A stretch of DNA of 64,000 nucleotides from Parolsenella massiliensis (GTDB taxonomy: Bacteria > Actinomycetota > Coriobacteriia > Coriobacteriales > Atopobiaceae). The first letter of the stretch is position 1, and each line of letters begins with the position of its first letter. Location: positions 1,791,985 through 1,855,984 of the forward strand of contig NZ_LT671675.1 of NCBI RefSeq assembly GCF_900143685.1. Direction: 5' to 3'. The translations under genes and the position numbers were made by a program. Shown piece after piece: positions 54,564 through 63,086 of this stretch. The notes under the pieces were generated by a model. The model searched no databases. It was not told the DNA's origin and saw only the letters and a program-made list of their open reading frames with translations.

Positions 54564-56126
54564 ATGGAAAAGTATCTCTTGGCAATGGACGCGGGAACCG
54601 GAAGCGTTCGCGCGGTCATCTTCTCCACGGACGGCACGCAGGTTGGCGTGGCGCAGCAGGAGTGGACCCACAACGAGGACCCTCGCTGGCCGGGAAGCAT
54701 GGACTTTGACTGGACGCACAACTGGGACCTCGCCCGCGGCTGCGTCCGCGAGGTGCTCGAGAAGACCGGCATTGACTCCAAGGCCATCGCCGCCGTCTCC
54801 ACCACCTGCATGCGCGAGGGCATCCTGCTCTACGACAAGGACGGCAACGAGATCTGGGCATGCGCCAACGTCGACGCCCGCAGCAACGACGAGGTGGGCG
54901 AGCTCATCGCGCTCGACCCCGAGCTCGAGGCCGAGCTGTACCGCGAGAGCGGCCAGACCTACGCGCTTGGCGCGCTTCCCCGCCTGCTCTGGGTGAAGAA
55001 CAAGATGCCCGAGATCTACGAGAAGACCGCCCGCATCGGCATGTTCAACGACTGGCTCATCTACAAGCTCACCGGCGAGATGGCCATCGAGCCCTCCAAC
55101 GGCTCCACGACCGGCATCATGGACCTCAAGACCCGCACCTGGGACCCCACGATCGCCGAGCGCTGCGGCCTGCGCACCGATATCTTTGGCCCGGTGAAGG
55201 AGTGCGGCGAGATTGCCGGCCACGTGAGCGCCAAGGGCGCCGCCGACACGGGCCTTGCCGAGGGCACGCCCGTCGTCGTTGGTGGCGGCGACTGCCAGCT
55301 GGGCATGATCGGCGTCAACGCCTGCCAGCCCGGCGAGGCCGGCGTGTTTGGCGGCAGCTTCTGGCAGTACGAGTTCAACACCGACAACGGCGCCACCGAC
55401 CCCAAGTGCCGCGTGCGCGTCAACTGCCATGCCGCCCCGGGCGTCTGGCAGTACGAGGCGCTCGCCTTCAAGCCCGGCCTCGTCATGCGCTGGTTCCGCG
55501 ACGGCTTCTGCCAGGCCGAAAAGGAGCAGGCCAAGGCCGAGGATCGCGACGTCTACGACGTCATGAACGAGCACGCCAAGGACATCCCCGCCGGCAGCTA
55601 CGGCATGCTGTGCTGCTTCAGCGACGTCATGAACTACATCCACTGGACGCACGCCGCGCCCACGTTCACGAACTTCGAGCTTGAGCCCGAGAAGTTCAAC
55701 AAGTACACGTTCTATCGCGCCATTCTCGAGAACACGGCCATGCTCGTGCGCGGCCACATCGAGCTCGTGCGCGAGGCGACGGGCAACGAGCCCGCCGAGC
55801 TCGTGTTTGCCGGTGGCGCCTCCAAGAGCCCGCTGTGGGCCCAGATCGTGGCCGACGTCACGGGTAAGCCGGTGAAGGTCCCTGTGGTCAAGGAGGCCAC
55901 GGCCCTTGGCGCCGCCATCCTCGCAGGATACGGCGTTGGCATCTACCCGAGCATCGCCGAGGGTGCCGCGAGCGTCGTGAAGTGGGACCGCACCTTTGAG
56001 CCCAACCCCGACAACGCCCCCGTCTACGAGGAGCTCTACCAGACGTGGCGCAAGGTCTACAAGCAGCAGTTCGAGCTGAGCGAGGCGGGCGTCACCAAGA
56101 GCATGTGGCGTGCCCCCGGCCTGTAG
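54564..56126 (+). CDS. lsrK: Autoinducer-2 kinase
   Basis: A 520-residue FGGY-family kinase that phosphorylates incoming AI-2 and so generates the LsrR inducer. It follows E. coli LsrK closely: YLLAMDAGTGSVRAVIF at the N-terminus, MREGILLYDKDGNEIWACAN (near 78), VVVGGGDCQLGMIG, FAGGASKSPLWAQIVADVTG, and the C-terminal SMWRAPGL. The ATG at 54564 is used because GGAG lies 9 bases upstream; the ATG at 54555 directly abuts it. It starts 12 bases after lsrR. Confidence 0.96.
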   Translation: MEKYLLAMDAGTGSVRAVIFSTDGTQVGVAQQEWTHNEDPRWPGSMDFDWTHNWDLARGCVREVLEKTGIDSKAIAAVSTTCMREGILLYDKDGNEIWACANVDARSNDEVGELIALDPELEAELYRESGQTYALGALPRLLWVKNKMPEIYEKTARIGMFNDWLIYKLTGEMAIEPSNGSTTGIMDLKTRTWDPTIAERCGLRTDIFGPVKECGEIAGHVSAKGAADTGLAEGTPVVVGGGDCQLGMIGVNACQPGEAGVFGGSFWQYEFNTDNGATDPKCRVRVNCHAAPGVWQYEALAFKPGLVMRWFRDGFCQAEKEQAKAEDRDVYDVMNEHAKDIPAGSYGMLCCFSDVMNYIHWTHAAPTFTNFELEPEKFNKYTFYRAILENTAMLVRGHIELVREATGNEPAELVFAGGASKSPLWAQIVADVTGKPVKVPVVKEATALGAAILAGYGVGIYPSIAEGAASVVKWDRTFEPNPDNAPVYEELYQTWRKVYKQQFELSEAGVTKSMWRAPGL

Positions 56127-56201
56127 GGAACGGCCGTCGCGCGGCAAGGTTCGCAGAGCAAGCAACAGCCCGCCTGGGCGGGCAGAGCAAAGGAGATAGA
56201 C

Positions 56202-56561
56202 ATGGCAGAGACGTTTGTCGTCAACGAGAACGACTTCGAGTACCGCTTTGGAGACTCGGGCCCCAAGTACCTCATGAAGGGCCCCCGCATGAACTATGCG
56301 CTCGTGCAGTTCCAGCCCGGCCAGAACTTCCAGGCCCACCACCACAACATCATGGAGGAGAACTTCTTCATCCTCGAGGGCAAGGTCGACATCGTGGTTG
56401 ACGGCGTCTGTCACACCATCAGCGAGGGCGACTTCATCCACATCGGCCCGGGCGAGGTCCACTTCGTGAACAATCCGTACGACAAGGTCGTCAAGATGGT
56501 CTCGACGCTCGCCCCCTTCCAGGAGGTCGACAAGATCGAGGATCCAAATCCGGAGTACTAG
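56202..56561 (+). CDS. Cupin-domain protein in the lsr locus
   Basis: A 119-residue single cupin. The metal-binding motifs are HHHNIMEENFFILEG (His x3 and Glu near 46-54) and GPGEVHFVNN (His near 86), within a beta-barrel. It is in the same transcript as lsrR and lsrK, 75 bases after lsrK with an AAAGGAGATAGAC site. In E. coli the step after phosphorylation needs LsrG, an unrelated ABM-fold isomerase, which is absent from this window; the cupin may fill that role. That is an inference. Confidence 0.88.
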   Translation: MAETFVVNENDFEYRFGDSGPKYLMKGPRMNYALVQFQPGQNFQAHHHNIMEENFFILEGKVDIVVDGVCHTISEGDFIHIGPGEVHFVNNPYDKVVKMVSTLAPFQEVDKIEDPNPEY

Positions 56562-56576
56562 GAGACGCACGTTGAC

Positions 56577-56660
56577 GCGGGGCCGGGCGCCTTCGTTCGG
56601 GGACATATCGCTGCGCGATCTCCCTTAGCCCCTCACGAAGACGCCCGGCCCCGCTTTCCT
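56577..56660 (+). terminator. Terminator of lsrR-lsrK-cupin
   Basis: GCGGGGCCGGGCGCCTTCGT pairs with ACGAAGACGCCCGGCCCCGC (one mismatch) around a ~38-base loop and is followed by TTTCCTTCTCC. Confidence 0.85.
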
Positions 56661-56758
56661 TCTCCTTGTGTCGCTCGCGCTTGAACTGACGCACAGGAAG
56701 CGGGCACGATGTTGTTAGGAGCACGGAGCGTAAGTGCCTGTTAGAATTGAATGACGCT

Positions 56759-56849
56759 GGAGGAGTGGCAGAGTGGTTGAATGCGGCGGTCTTGAAAACC
56801 GTTGGGCGGCTCGTCCGTCTCGAGAGTTCGAATCTCTCCTCCTCCGCCA
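56759..56849 (+). tRNA. tRNA-Ser (anticodon UGA)
   Basis: A 91-nt gene with acceptor stem GGAGGAG/CTCCTCC, anticodon loop CTTGAAA (anticodon TGA), long variable arm, T-loop AGTTCGAATCT and encoded CCA. Confidence 0.97.
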
Positions 56850-56859
56850 TGAGAGCGCA

Positions 56860-56890
56860 GGCCTCGTCGGGTTTCCGGCGAGGCCTTTTT
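56860..56890 (+). terminator. Terminator of tRNA-Ser(UGA)
   Basis: GCCTCGTCGG-GTTT-CCGGCGAGGC followed by TTTTT. Confidence 0.92.
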
Positions 56891-57008
56891 ATGCTGCGCG
56901 TTAAGCACGCAAACGGGCCGCTCGCGCCGATGGCCCGGCGAGGCGCACGTGGGCGGGTATACTCATCCCAAGCGCCGCACAAGGCGGCACTACCGAAGGG
57001 AGAACGCC

Positions 57009-57554
57009 ATGGGCGTCATCATCGCCATCGTTGCGATCGTCGTTGTGATCGCGCTGTTCTGCATTCATCTGAGCAACAACATCGTGAGGCTGTCCAACCG
57101 CTGCGACAACGCCTGGGACCAGTGCAACGCCCAGCTCAAGCGCCGTGCGGACCTTATTCCCAACCTCGTTGAGACCGTGAAGGGCTATGCCTCCCACGAG
57201 TCCGGCACGCTCCAGGCCGTCATTGCCGCCCGCAACGGCGTGACCAGCGCCACCACGCCCGAGGACGCTATGGCCGCCAACAACCAGCTCACGGGCGCGC
57301 TGCGCCAGTTGTTCGCGCTCTCTGAGAGCTACCCCGAGCTCAAGGCGAACATGAACTTCCAGCAGCTCCAGAACCAGCTCGAGGAGACCGAGAACAAGAT
57401 CGTCTACGCCCGCCAGAGCTACAACGACTGCGTCCTCATGTTCAACAACGCCATCCAGACGTTCCCGGGCAGCCTATTCGCGAGCGGCCGCAGCCCCAAG
57501 AATGGCTTCGAGATCTCTGACGCGGACGCTCAGGCCCCGCAGGTGAAGTTCTAG
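57009..57554 (+). CDS. lemA: LemA-family membrane protein
   Basis: A 181-residue protein with one N-terminal membrane helix (GVIIAIVAIVVVIALFCIHL) and the LemA helical bundle: NRCDNAWDQCNAQLKRRADL, IPNLVETVKGYASHE, and the C-terminal ENKIVYARQSYNDCVLMFNN, AIQTFPGSLFA. LemA proteins are often encoded next to DUF2207 genes; here the partner lies 42 kb away (13142). The ATG follows GAAGGGAGAACGCC. Function uncertain. Confidence 0.94.
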   Translation: MGVIIAIVAIVVVIALFCIHLSNNIVRLSNRCDNAWDQCNAQLKRRADLIPNLVETVKGYASHESGTLQAVIAARNGVTSATTPEDAMAANNQLTGALRQLFALSESYPELKANMNFQQLQNQLEETENKIVYARQSYNDCVLMFNNAIQTFPGSLFASGRSPKNGFEISDADAQAPQVKF

Positions 57555-57585
57555 GCACCCGGCGCAACAAAGCCCCAGACAAGAC

Positions 57586-57624
57586 GAGGGCCCCTCGCAG
57601 ACGCCTGCGAGGGGCCCTCTTTTA
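57586..57624. terminator. Bidirectional terminator between lemA and deoC
   Basis: GAGGGCCCCTCGCAG/CTGCGAGGGGCCCTC with a 4-nt loop and TTTTA on the plus side, between convergent genes. Confidence 0.9.
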
Positions 57625-57641
57625 CGCCTTTGAAGCGTGTA

Positions 57642-58286
57642 CTAGCAGCCAGCCATAATCTGGACGCCAGCGCTGCAGCCAAGGCGGTCGGCACCGGCCT
57701 CGACCATGGCCTTGGCCTCCTCGGCGGTGTGGATGCCGCCCGCGGCCTTAACCTTGCACTTGTCGCCCACGGTCTTGCGCATGAGGGCAACGTCGGCCAC
57801 GGTGGCGCCACCAGTGGAGAAGCCCGTGCTCGTCTTCACAAACGTGGCGCCAGCCTCGACGGACAGCTCGCAGGCCTTGACCTTCTCCTCGTCGTTGAGC
57901 AGACAGGCCTCGATGATGACCTTGACGCACTTGCCGTTGGCGGCCTTCACGACGCCGGCAATCTGGTCGCGCACGGCATCGTAGTCGCCGTCCTTGAGCC
58001 AGCCCACGTTGATGACCATGTCGACCTCGTCAGCGCCAGCCTCGACGGCCATGCGGGTCTCCTCGGCGATGGCGGCGGGGAGCATGGCACCCAGGGGGAA
58101 GCCCACGACGCAGCAGGTGTTGACGTCACTGCCAGCAAGCTTCTCGTGGCACAGCGGCACCCAGCAGGTGTTCACGCAGACGGAGGCGAAGTGGTACTCG
58201 AGAGCCTCGTCGCAGAGCTTCTCGATCTGAGCGCGGGTGGCGTTGGGCTTAAGCAGCGTGTGGTCGATCATGCGGTTGATTTCCAT
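57642..58286 (-). CDS. deoC: Deoxyribose-phosphate aldolase
   Basis: A 214-residue class I aldolase that splits 2-deoxyribose 5-phosphate to acetaldehyde and glyceraldehyde 3-phosphate. Catalytic lysine in [14 protein letters not shown] (near 150), with [19 protein letters not shown] and [12 protein letters not shown]. The start [14 protein letters not shown] is preceded by GAAGGAG and 6 bases; the upstream ATG abuts that site. It follows the PTS genes on the same strand but has its own upstream region with palindromes. Confidence 0.94.
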   Translation of the reverse strand: MEINRMIDHTLLKPNATRAQIEKLCDEALEYHFASVCVNTCWVPLCHEKLAGSDVNTCCVVGFPLGAMLPAAIAEETRMAVEAGADEVDMVINVGWLKDGDYDAVRDQIAGVVKAANGKCVKVIIEACLLNDEEKVKACELSVEAGATFVKTSTGFSTGGATVADVALMRKTVGDKCKVKAAGGIHTAEEAKAMVEAGADRLGCSAGVQIMAGC

Positions 58287-58397
58287 GTGCATCTCCTTCT
58301 CTCGCGCGCCCCTTGGCACGCATGCCTGCGGATAACGAGGCACGCTCGTGGCGTGCGCCGTAATGCACGGGCATCTCGCTAAAGTTCTCATCGACAG

Positions 58398-58480
58398 GAC
58401 ATTTGCTGAGAAGAGCATACGGCAAATGTCTTATATACAAGCGAAGCCCGGCATCGCCGCACGTTTGTACCGTACGAACG
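58398..58480 (-). promoter_or_regulatory. deoC upstream region with two operator-like palindromes
   Basis: GACATTTGC-N15-GCAAATGTC (58398-58430) lies beside TATATAAG on the minus strand, a possible -10 box. A second palindrome, CGTTTGTAC-C-GTACGAACG (58462-58480), lies further upstream. Both fit repressor sites in front of a separately controlled deoC. Confidence 0.5.
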
Positions 58481-58568
58481 AGGCCGGGCCACGTTTCTCT
58501 GGAAGTGTGCCGCAAAGCGGCAGGTGCGAATTGCTTCGCTATCCGGGAATCGAGTCCCGGAAGAGGTC

Positions 58569-58853
58569 TTAGCGGGCGAAGGCCTCGGTGAGCTTCTCCT
58601 GAAGCTCGTTCTTGTCAACGATGTTGTTGAGGATGACCTTGGCGTCATCAGGAACGTCCTTGATGAAGCCAGCGAGGTCGCGGCCCACGACGAACAGGTC
58701 GGCAGCGCCGGGCTTGACGTCGGAGGTGGTGGAGTGGCTGACCTGGATGCCAGTCTTGCCCATCTTCTTGAGGACGTCGTTGATGTTCATCTCGACCATA
58801 AGGCTGGAGCCGAGACCAGAGCCGCAGGCGCACATAATCTTGTGGACTTCCAT
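58569..58853 (-). CDS. PTS system IIB component (ascorbate/UlaB-like)
   Basis: A 94-residue phosphocarrier. The phosphocysteine is in IMCACGSGLGSSLMVEM (cysteine near 8-10), the signature of the lactose/galactitol/ascorbate IIB family. The protein is cytoplasmic and passes phosphate from IIA to the sugar. The ATG follows AGAGGAACC. It is third in the IIA-IIC-IIB run, 205 bases after IIC; a 10-bp-stem hairpin lies in that gap. Confidence 0.92.
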   Translation of the reverse strand: MEVHKIMCACGSGLGSSLMVEMNINDVLKKMGKTGIQVSHSTTSDVKPGAADLFVVGRDLAGFIKDVPDDAKVILNNIVDKNELQEKLTEAFAR

Positions 58854-58943
58854 GGTTCCTCTTTTCGTATCGCGACGCTCCCCCTTGGGCACGTCGCCCG
58901 CTTACACGCGACTTGGGCCGCGCACTGACAACGATGGTACCCA

Positions 58944-58979
58944 ATTGCGGGGCCAGAGCCGCAGCCCCAGCCCCGCAAT
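58944..58979 (-). other. Hairpin between PTS IIC and IIB genes
   Basis: ATTGCGGGGC/GCCCCGCAAT stem with inner GC pairs and no T-tract. It may adjust the ratio of IIC to IIB mRNA. Confidence 0.5.
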
Positions 58980-59058
58980 CGGTAAGGTGACACAAATTCG
59001 GGTCAAACTGGCTCTTGCTTAGTAAGCGGTCTGCCAGCGAGACCCTCCGCAGCAAATG

Positions 59059-60474
59059 CTACTCGGCAGCAACCTCGTGCTTCGGGGCGACGAAGTTGTA
59101 CACGATCGGCGCGGCGAAGAAGAGGATGCAGATGACGAGCAGGGGCATGCCCTGGACAGCCTGAGCGAGGTTGCCGAAGAGGATGCCGAGCCAGGAGAAG
59201 TCGGCGTCAGAGAACGTGGCGGAGGTGAAGCCAAGGCTCGTGAACACCGGCATGCAGATGGCCGGGAGGAAGGTGATGAGCAGGCCGTGGACGAAGGCAC
59301 CGGCGACGCAGCCCTTCCAGCCGCCCTCGGCGTTGCCGAAGACACCAGCGGTGGCGCCGCAGAAGAAGTGCGGGACAACGCCGGGGAGGATCAGGGCAAC
59401 GGGAGCGAGGTTGGCGTCGATGGCGGTGAGGATAAGCAGGCCCACGATGCCGGCGACGAAGGAGGTCAGGAAGCCGATGATGACCGCGTTAGGAGCGTAG
59501 GGGTACGCAACGGGGCAGTCGATGGCGGGGACGGCGCCGGGGACGAGCTTCTCGGCGATGCCCTTGAAGGCGGGGACGATCTCGCCGACGATCAGACGAA
59601 CGCCGGACAGAACGATGTAGACGCCACCAGCGAAGGAGCAGCCAGCGGTGAAGGCCCACACGACCCAGTTGGTCTGGGTCTCGGTGCCGACGTTGAGCAG
59701 CTCATTGAGGTAGGAGAACTGCGTCGGGTCCTCGCCGAGGAGGCCCTGGGCAACGGCAACACCGGTCACGATGATGAACAGGACGATCATCGTGATGGAG
59801 ATGGAGACGGTGGTGTCGCGCAGGAAGATGAGGCGCTGGGGGAAGTTGAGCTCCTCGGTGGACTTGCCACCCTTGAAGAGCTTGCCCACCTGGCCGGCGA
59901 TAGCGTAGCCGATGCCACCGAAGTGACCAAGGGCGACACCGTCAGTGCCGGTGACCTTCTTGAAGGTCGGCTGGCAGTAGGCCGGGGAGAGAACCATGAT
60001 GAAGGCGAGCACGCAGCCGCCGGCAATCCAGAGCTGGGCGCCGGAGAGGCCACCGATGCTCAGCACGACGGCGAGCATGCACGCCATGTAGAGTGTGTGG
60101 TGACCGGTGAGGAAGATGTAGTGCATGCGCGAGAAGCGAGCAAGCACGATGTTGAGGATCATGCCGAAGCACATGATGAGTGCGGAGTCCTGGCCGAAGT
60201 CGGTCAGAGCCATCGACACGACGGCCTCGTTGTTGGGAACGACGCCCTGCATGTGGAAGGCGTAGTTGAAGATCTCGCCGAAGGCGAGCAGGGAGCCGGA
60301 CTGCAGGAACGTAGCGCCAGCGGAGAGCACCAGGAAGCCCACGATGGTCTTGATGGTACCCATGACGATTTCCTCGATGGGCTTACCCTGGAGGGCAAGG
60401 CCGAGGAGAGCGAGAAGGCCAACTAGGATAGCCGGCGTAGACAGAATGTTGACGATAAAGTCGAGAACTGCCAT
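59059..60474 (-). CDS. PTS system IIC component (UlaA/SgaT family)
   Basis: A 471-residue sugar permease with about eleven membrane segments, beginning MAVLDFIVNILSTPAILVGL. GKPIEEIVMGTIKTIVGFLV, FGQDSALIMCFGMILNIVLA and TGHHTLYMACML are characteristic of the ascorbate-type (UlaA) EIIC family. The transported sugar is not certain: none of the ascorbate catabolic genes is present, and the neighbours are deoC and a transaldolase-family aldolase, which suggests a pentose or related ketose. Confidence 0.93.
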   Translation of the reverse strand: MAVLDFIVNILSTPAILVGLLALLGLALQGKPIEEIVMGTIKTIVGFLVLSAGATFLQSGSLLAFGEIFNYAFHMQGVVPNNEAVVSMALTDFGQDSALIMCFGMILNIVLARFSRMHYIFLTGHHTLYMACMLAVVLSIGGLSGAQLWIAGGCVLAFIMVLSPAYCQPTFKKVTGTDGVALGHFGGIGYAIAGQVGKLFKGGKSTEELNFPQRLIFLRDTTVSISITMIVLFIIVTGVAVAQGLLGEDPTQFSYLNELLNVGTETQTNWVVWAFTAGCSFAGGVYIVLSGVRLIVGEIVPAFKGIAEKLVPGAVPAIDCPVAYPYAPNAVIIGFLTSFVAGIVGLLILTAIDANLAPVALILPGVVPHFFCGATAGVFGNAEGGWKGCVAGAFVHGLLITFLPAICMPVFTSLGFTSATFSDADFSWLGILFGNLAQAVQGMPLLVICILFFAAPIVYNFVAPKHEVAAE

Positions 60475-60571
60475 TTCTTCCCTTCCTTCCTAACGTAGTA
60501 CTGCTTTTTCTACTTGCCACGTGGGACGGCTGCGGACGTCACACGCGGCGCGATCGCCACAACGCCTTGAT

Positions 60572-61027
60572 TTACTCCTCGGTGGGGGCGCAGAACTCGG
60601 CGTAAACCTCGTCTGCGTCCTTGGCCTCGGCAATCTTGGTGATGTTGGCGGGATCACTGAACATAACGGCCAGCTTGCGCATGACGTCGATGTGGGAGTC
60701 GGCATCCTCAGCGGCCAGGGTCACGAGAAGGCGGACGTCGGGGCCCTCCTCCTTGAAGCGGACCGGCTCGCGGAGCACGGTGACGGCAAGCTGACGCTTG
60801 ATGACGCCCTGCTCGGGACGAGCGTGGAGCAGCGCCAGATCGGGGCAGATGACGAAGTAGGGGCCAAACTCCTTGGCGTTGGAGATGATGCCATCGATGT
60901 AGTCGGACTTGACGTAGCCCTGGTCGACGAGCGGCTGAACCGCGACGTGGACGGACTCCTCCCAGTCGGAGACCTTCTCGACGATCTGGACGTTCTCGCG
61001 CTTGAGCATGTCCTCCATACCGGCCAT
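60572..61027 (-). CDS. PTS system IIA component (fructose/mannitol-type, UlaC-like)
   Basis: A 151-residue phosphocarrier. The phosphohistidine is in PDLALLHARPEQGV (near 68), with the GVIKRQLAVTVLREPVRF strand after it. The start MAGMEDMLKREN follows AGGAAGGGG; a second ATG lies three codons later. First gene of the PTS operon; promoter at 61073-61101. Confidence 0.92.
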   Translation of the reverse strand: MAGMEDMLKRENVQIVEKVSDWEESVHVAVQPLVDQGYVKSDYIDGIISNAKEFGPYFVICPDLALLHARPEQGVIKRQLAVTVLREPVRFKEEGPDVRLLVTLAAEDADSHIDVMRKLAVMFSDPANITKIAEAKDADEVYAEFCAPTEE

Positions 61028-61072
61028 GGACAAACCCCTTCCTGTAAACAACTGCACATAAAACCTTCATGC

Positions 61073-61101
61073 ATTGTACAGATTGGCTTCGCAGATTGCA
61101 G
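61073..61101 (-). promoter_or_regulatory. Promoter of the PTS operon
   Basis: On the minus strand CTGCAA and TACAAT are separated by 17 bases, 46 bases upstream of the IIA start. Confidence 0.6.
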
Positions 61102-61107
61102 CTTGAT

Positions 61108-61146
61108 TTCCTGATTTTTCCTGTTTGCCTGGTTTTGCTTCCTGTT
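61108..61146. promoter_or_regulatory. Helically phased TTCCTG repeats, candidate DeoR operator
   Basis: TTCCTG occurs at 61108, 61118 and 61139 (spacings 10 and 21, i.e. one and two turns), with GCCTGG at 61127. It is immediately upstream of the PTS -35 and between the PTS operon and its divergent DeoR regulator. Confidence 0.5.
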
Positions 61147-61299
61147 TGCGGTCGATTTTTACCGGCGAGCGGCGTTCGCCGATTGCAATCTGGAAGCTTC
61201 CTATAACATGTGATAAATGTGTCTGCCTGTCCCTAAATTGGGCCGCCCTGTCGCGGCAGGCGCTTGGAATCCGTCCGAATTCAAAGCCGGAGCAGCACG

Positions 61300-62097
61300 T
61301 TGTTTCCCAAAGAGCGCAGAAAAGAGATCCTCGCAATCGTGAACACCACGGGCTTTGCCACCGTGGAGGACCTCTCCAAGCGCTTTGAGGTGAGCGTGGA
61401 CAGCATCCGCAAGGACCTCAAGTCGCTTCAGCGCGAGGGCAAGATCAAGCGAGAGTACGGGGGCGCCCTCAAGATTGAGCCCGAGAAGAAGCCGGCGAAC
61501 AAGCTCATCGACTCCTCGCCCACCCTCGAGAGCATCGTCGCCGATGCGGAGGCCCGGGCCGAGGAGTGCCGCAAGTCCGTTGCCGCCCGAGCCTGGCTCG
61601 AGATCAACGACGGAGACGCCATCTTCCTGGGCGTCTCTCGCACGAACCTGCACCTCGCGGACCTCATCGCCGCCGGGGACAAGCGCCTCATCGTCACGAC
61701 AAACATGATTGACGTGCTCACGAGGGTCTCGGGAAATCCCCAGGTCACGGCCCTTGCAACGGGCGGCTACCTCAATGTGCTCAACAACGGCTTCACCGGG
61801 CCCGCCGCCATCAGCCTGCTCGAGCCGCTGCTGTTCTCGAAGGCGTTTCTGGGCACGTGCGGCATCGACCTTGGCACGAGCGCGGTGCTTGCCACCACGA
61901 CCGATGACGGCAACGTGGACGAGCGCGTGCTCAAGAACGCCTCGTATCGGTTCCTGCTCGCGGACAGCAAGAAGTTCCGCATCCACAGCGGGTACCGTTG
62001 GGCGTCCATCACGGACTTCACGGCCATCATCACCGACTCAACCGACCCCGAGGTGCTGCGCGCCATCCAGGCGACGGGAACGCCCGTACTCTGCTAG
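61300..62097 (+). CDS. DeoR-family regulator, divergent from the PTS operon
   Basis: A 265-residue repressor. The N-terminal HTH reads TVEDLSKRFEVSVDSIRKDL, then KSLQREGKIKREYGGA. The C-terminal sugar-phosphate sensor (DeoRC) includes DGDAIFLGVSRTNLHLADLI, IVTTNMIDVL and LLADSKKFR. The likely start is TTG at 61300 (MFPKERRKEILAIV, the canonical DeoR opening) behind CGGAG; an earlier TTG at 61264 gives an atypical N-terminus. It should control the adjacent PTS genes. Confidence 0.9.
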   Translation: MFPKERRKEILAIVNTTGFATVEDLSKRFEVSVDSIRKDLKSLQREGKIKREYGGALKIEPEKKPANKLIDSSPTLESIVADAEARAEECRKSVAARAWLEINDGDAIFLGVSRTNLHLADLIAAGDKRLIVTTNMIDVLTRVSGNPQVTALATGGYLNVLNNGFTGPAAISLLEPLLFSKAFLGTCGIDLGTSAVLATTTDDGNVDERVLKNASYRFLLADSKKFRIHSGYRWASITDFTAIITDSTDPEVLRAIQATGTPVLC

Positions 62098-62125
62098 GAG
62101 CGGCGAGGCCATGGCATACGAATAA

Positions 62126-62165
62126 GGGAGGGCGACGCACTCAATGGTGTCGCCCTCCCCCTTTA
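62126..62165 (+). terminator. Terminator of the DeoR gene
   Basis: GGGAGGGCGAC/GTCGCCCTCCC hairpin followed by CCTTTAT. Confidence 0.75.
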
Positions 62166-62186
62166 TGCGCGGACTAGATGCCAACG

Positions 62187-62252
62187 TGCCAACGGGACCC
62201 GTCCCCAATGGCAGCGTGCCGGCGTGCCAAGGGAACCCGTCCCCAATGGCAC
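62187..62252. repeat. Two tandem GGGGACGGG-family palindromes
   Basis: Units TGCCA-N17-TGGCA at 62187-62213 and GTGCCA-N17-TGGCAC at 62224-62252 share the core ACCCGTCCCCAA. They match the arms of the element at 4273-4344 and abut the transaldolase stop codon. Confidence 0.85.
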
Positions 62253-62253
62253 G

Positions 62254-62922
62254 CTACAGGCCGAGCTCGTTGCGGCCGTAGGCCTTCTCCCAGGAGGCGC
62301 TGAACTCGTCAACGGCAATCTGAGTGCCGGGGTGGTCGATCATGGCGTGCAGGATCGCCGGCGGGAACGTGATGGCCTGGATGCCAGCCTTGATGAGCTC
62401 GTGCACCTGGTTGGTGTTGTGCAGCGAGGCAGCCATGACCTTGGAGCCAAGGCCCTGGACGCGCAGCATCTCGATGAGGTCCTTGACCTGCTGGATGCCG
62501 TCGCCGTAGTTGGACATGCGGTTCGTGTACGGGGCGATGTAGTCGGCGCCGTTGACGGCAGCAAGGAAGCCCTGCTCGGAGGAGTAGACGGAGGTGGACA
62601 GGACGTTCAGGCCCTCGGCCTTGGCATCCTTGCAGGCCTTGAGGCCAGCCGGGGACACCGGGATCTTGGCGTAGGTGTTCTCGGGGCGCAGGGCGTTGAT
62701 CTTGCGGGCCTCGGCCATGATGCCGTCGTAGTCGGTGGAGACGACCTGGACGAACAGCTTCTGGTCTGGACGCAGGTAGTCGATGATCTCCTTGAGGGCA
62801 ACCTCGGGGGTCTTGCCGCTGCGCGTGATGATCGTGGGGTTGGTGGTGACGCCCGCGACGTTGAGCAGGGAGTCGAGCTCCTTAATCTCGTTGATGTCGG
62901 CGGTATCGATGATGACTTCCAT
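62254..62922 (-). CDS. Transaldolase-family protein (fructose-6-phosphate aldolase-like)
   Basis: A 222-residue small transaldolase of the FSA/TalC type. The Schiff-base lysine is in NTYAKIPVSPAGLKA (near 86). GVTTNPTIITRSG, QVVSTDYDGIMAEA, SVYSSEQGFLAAVNGADYIA and PYTNRM are family-typical. The start MEVIIDTADINEI follows AAGGGA. Small transaldolases of this type are commonly linked to PTS operons in anaerobes. Divergent from the second DeoR gene. Confidence 0.93.
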   Translation of the reverse strand: MEVIIDTADINEIKELDSLLNVAGVTTNPTIITRSGKTPEVALKEIIDYLRPDQKLFVQVVSTDYDGIMAEARKINALRPENTYAKIPVSPAGLKACKDAKAEGLNVLSTSVYSSEQGFLAAVNGADYIAPYTNRMSNYGDGIQQVKDLIEMLRVQGLGSKVMAASLHNTNQVHELIKAGIQAITFPPAILHAMIDHPGTQIAVDEFSASWEKAYGRNELGL

Positions 62923-63014
62923 GACACATCCCTTCGATTGCGCCGCCCGGCGGACCGGTGCGGCAGTCGCACGCATGCAGCGCTTCCTTCTCGGCCCATA
63001 AGATAGCGCGCGGA

Positions 63015-63062
63015 TTATCGTTTTACAAGTAGTTTTTCTTGTTTTATCGTATTTCGCGATAA
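63015..63062. promoter_or_regulatory. TTATCG repeats between aldolase and DeoR genes
   Basis: TTATCG at 63015 and 63044 (direct, 29 bases apart) and CGATAA at 63057 (inverted) occur in an AT-rich stretch ahead of both divergent genes. Likely DeoR operator. Confidence 0.5.
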
Positions 63063-63086
63063 GTCTTGGCACAGTAGGGAGGTCTC

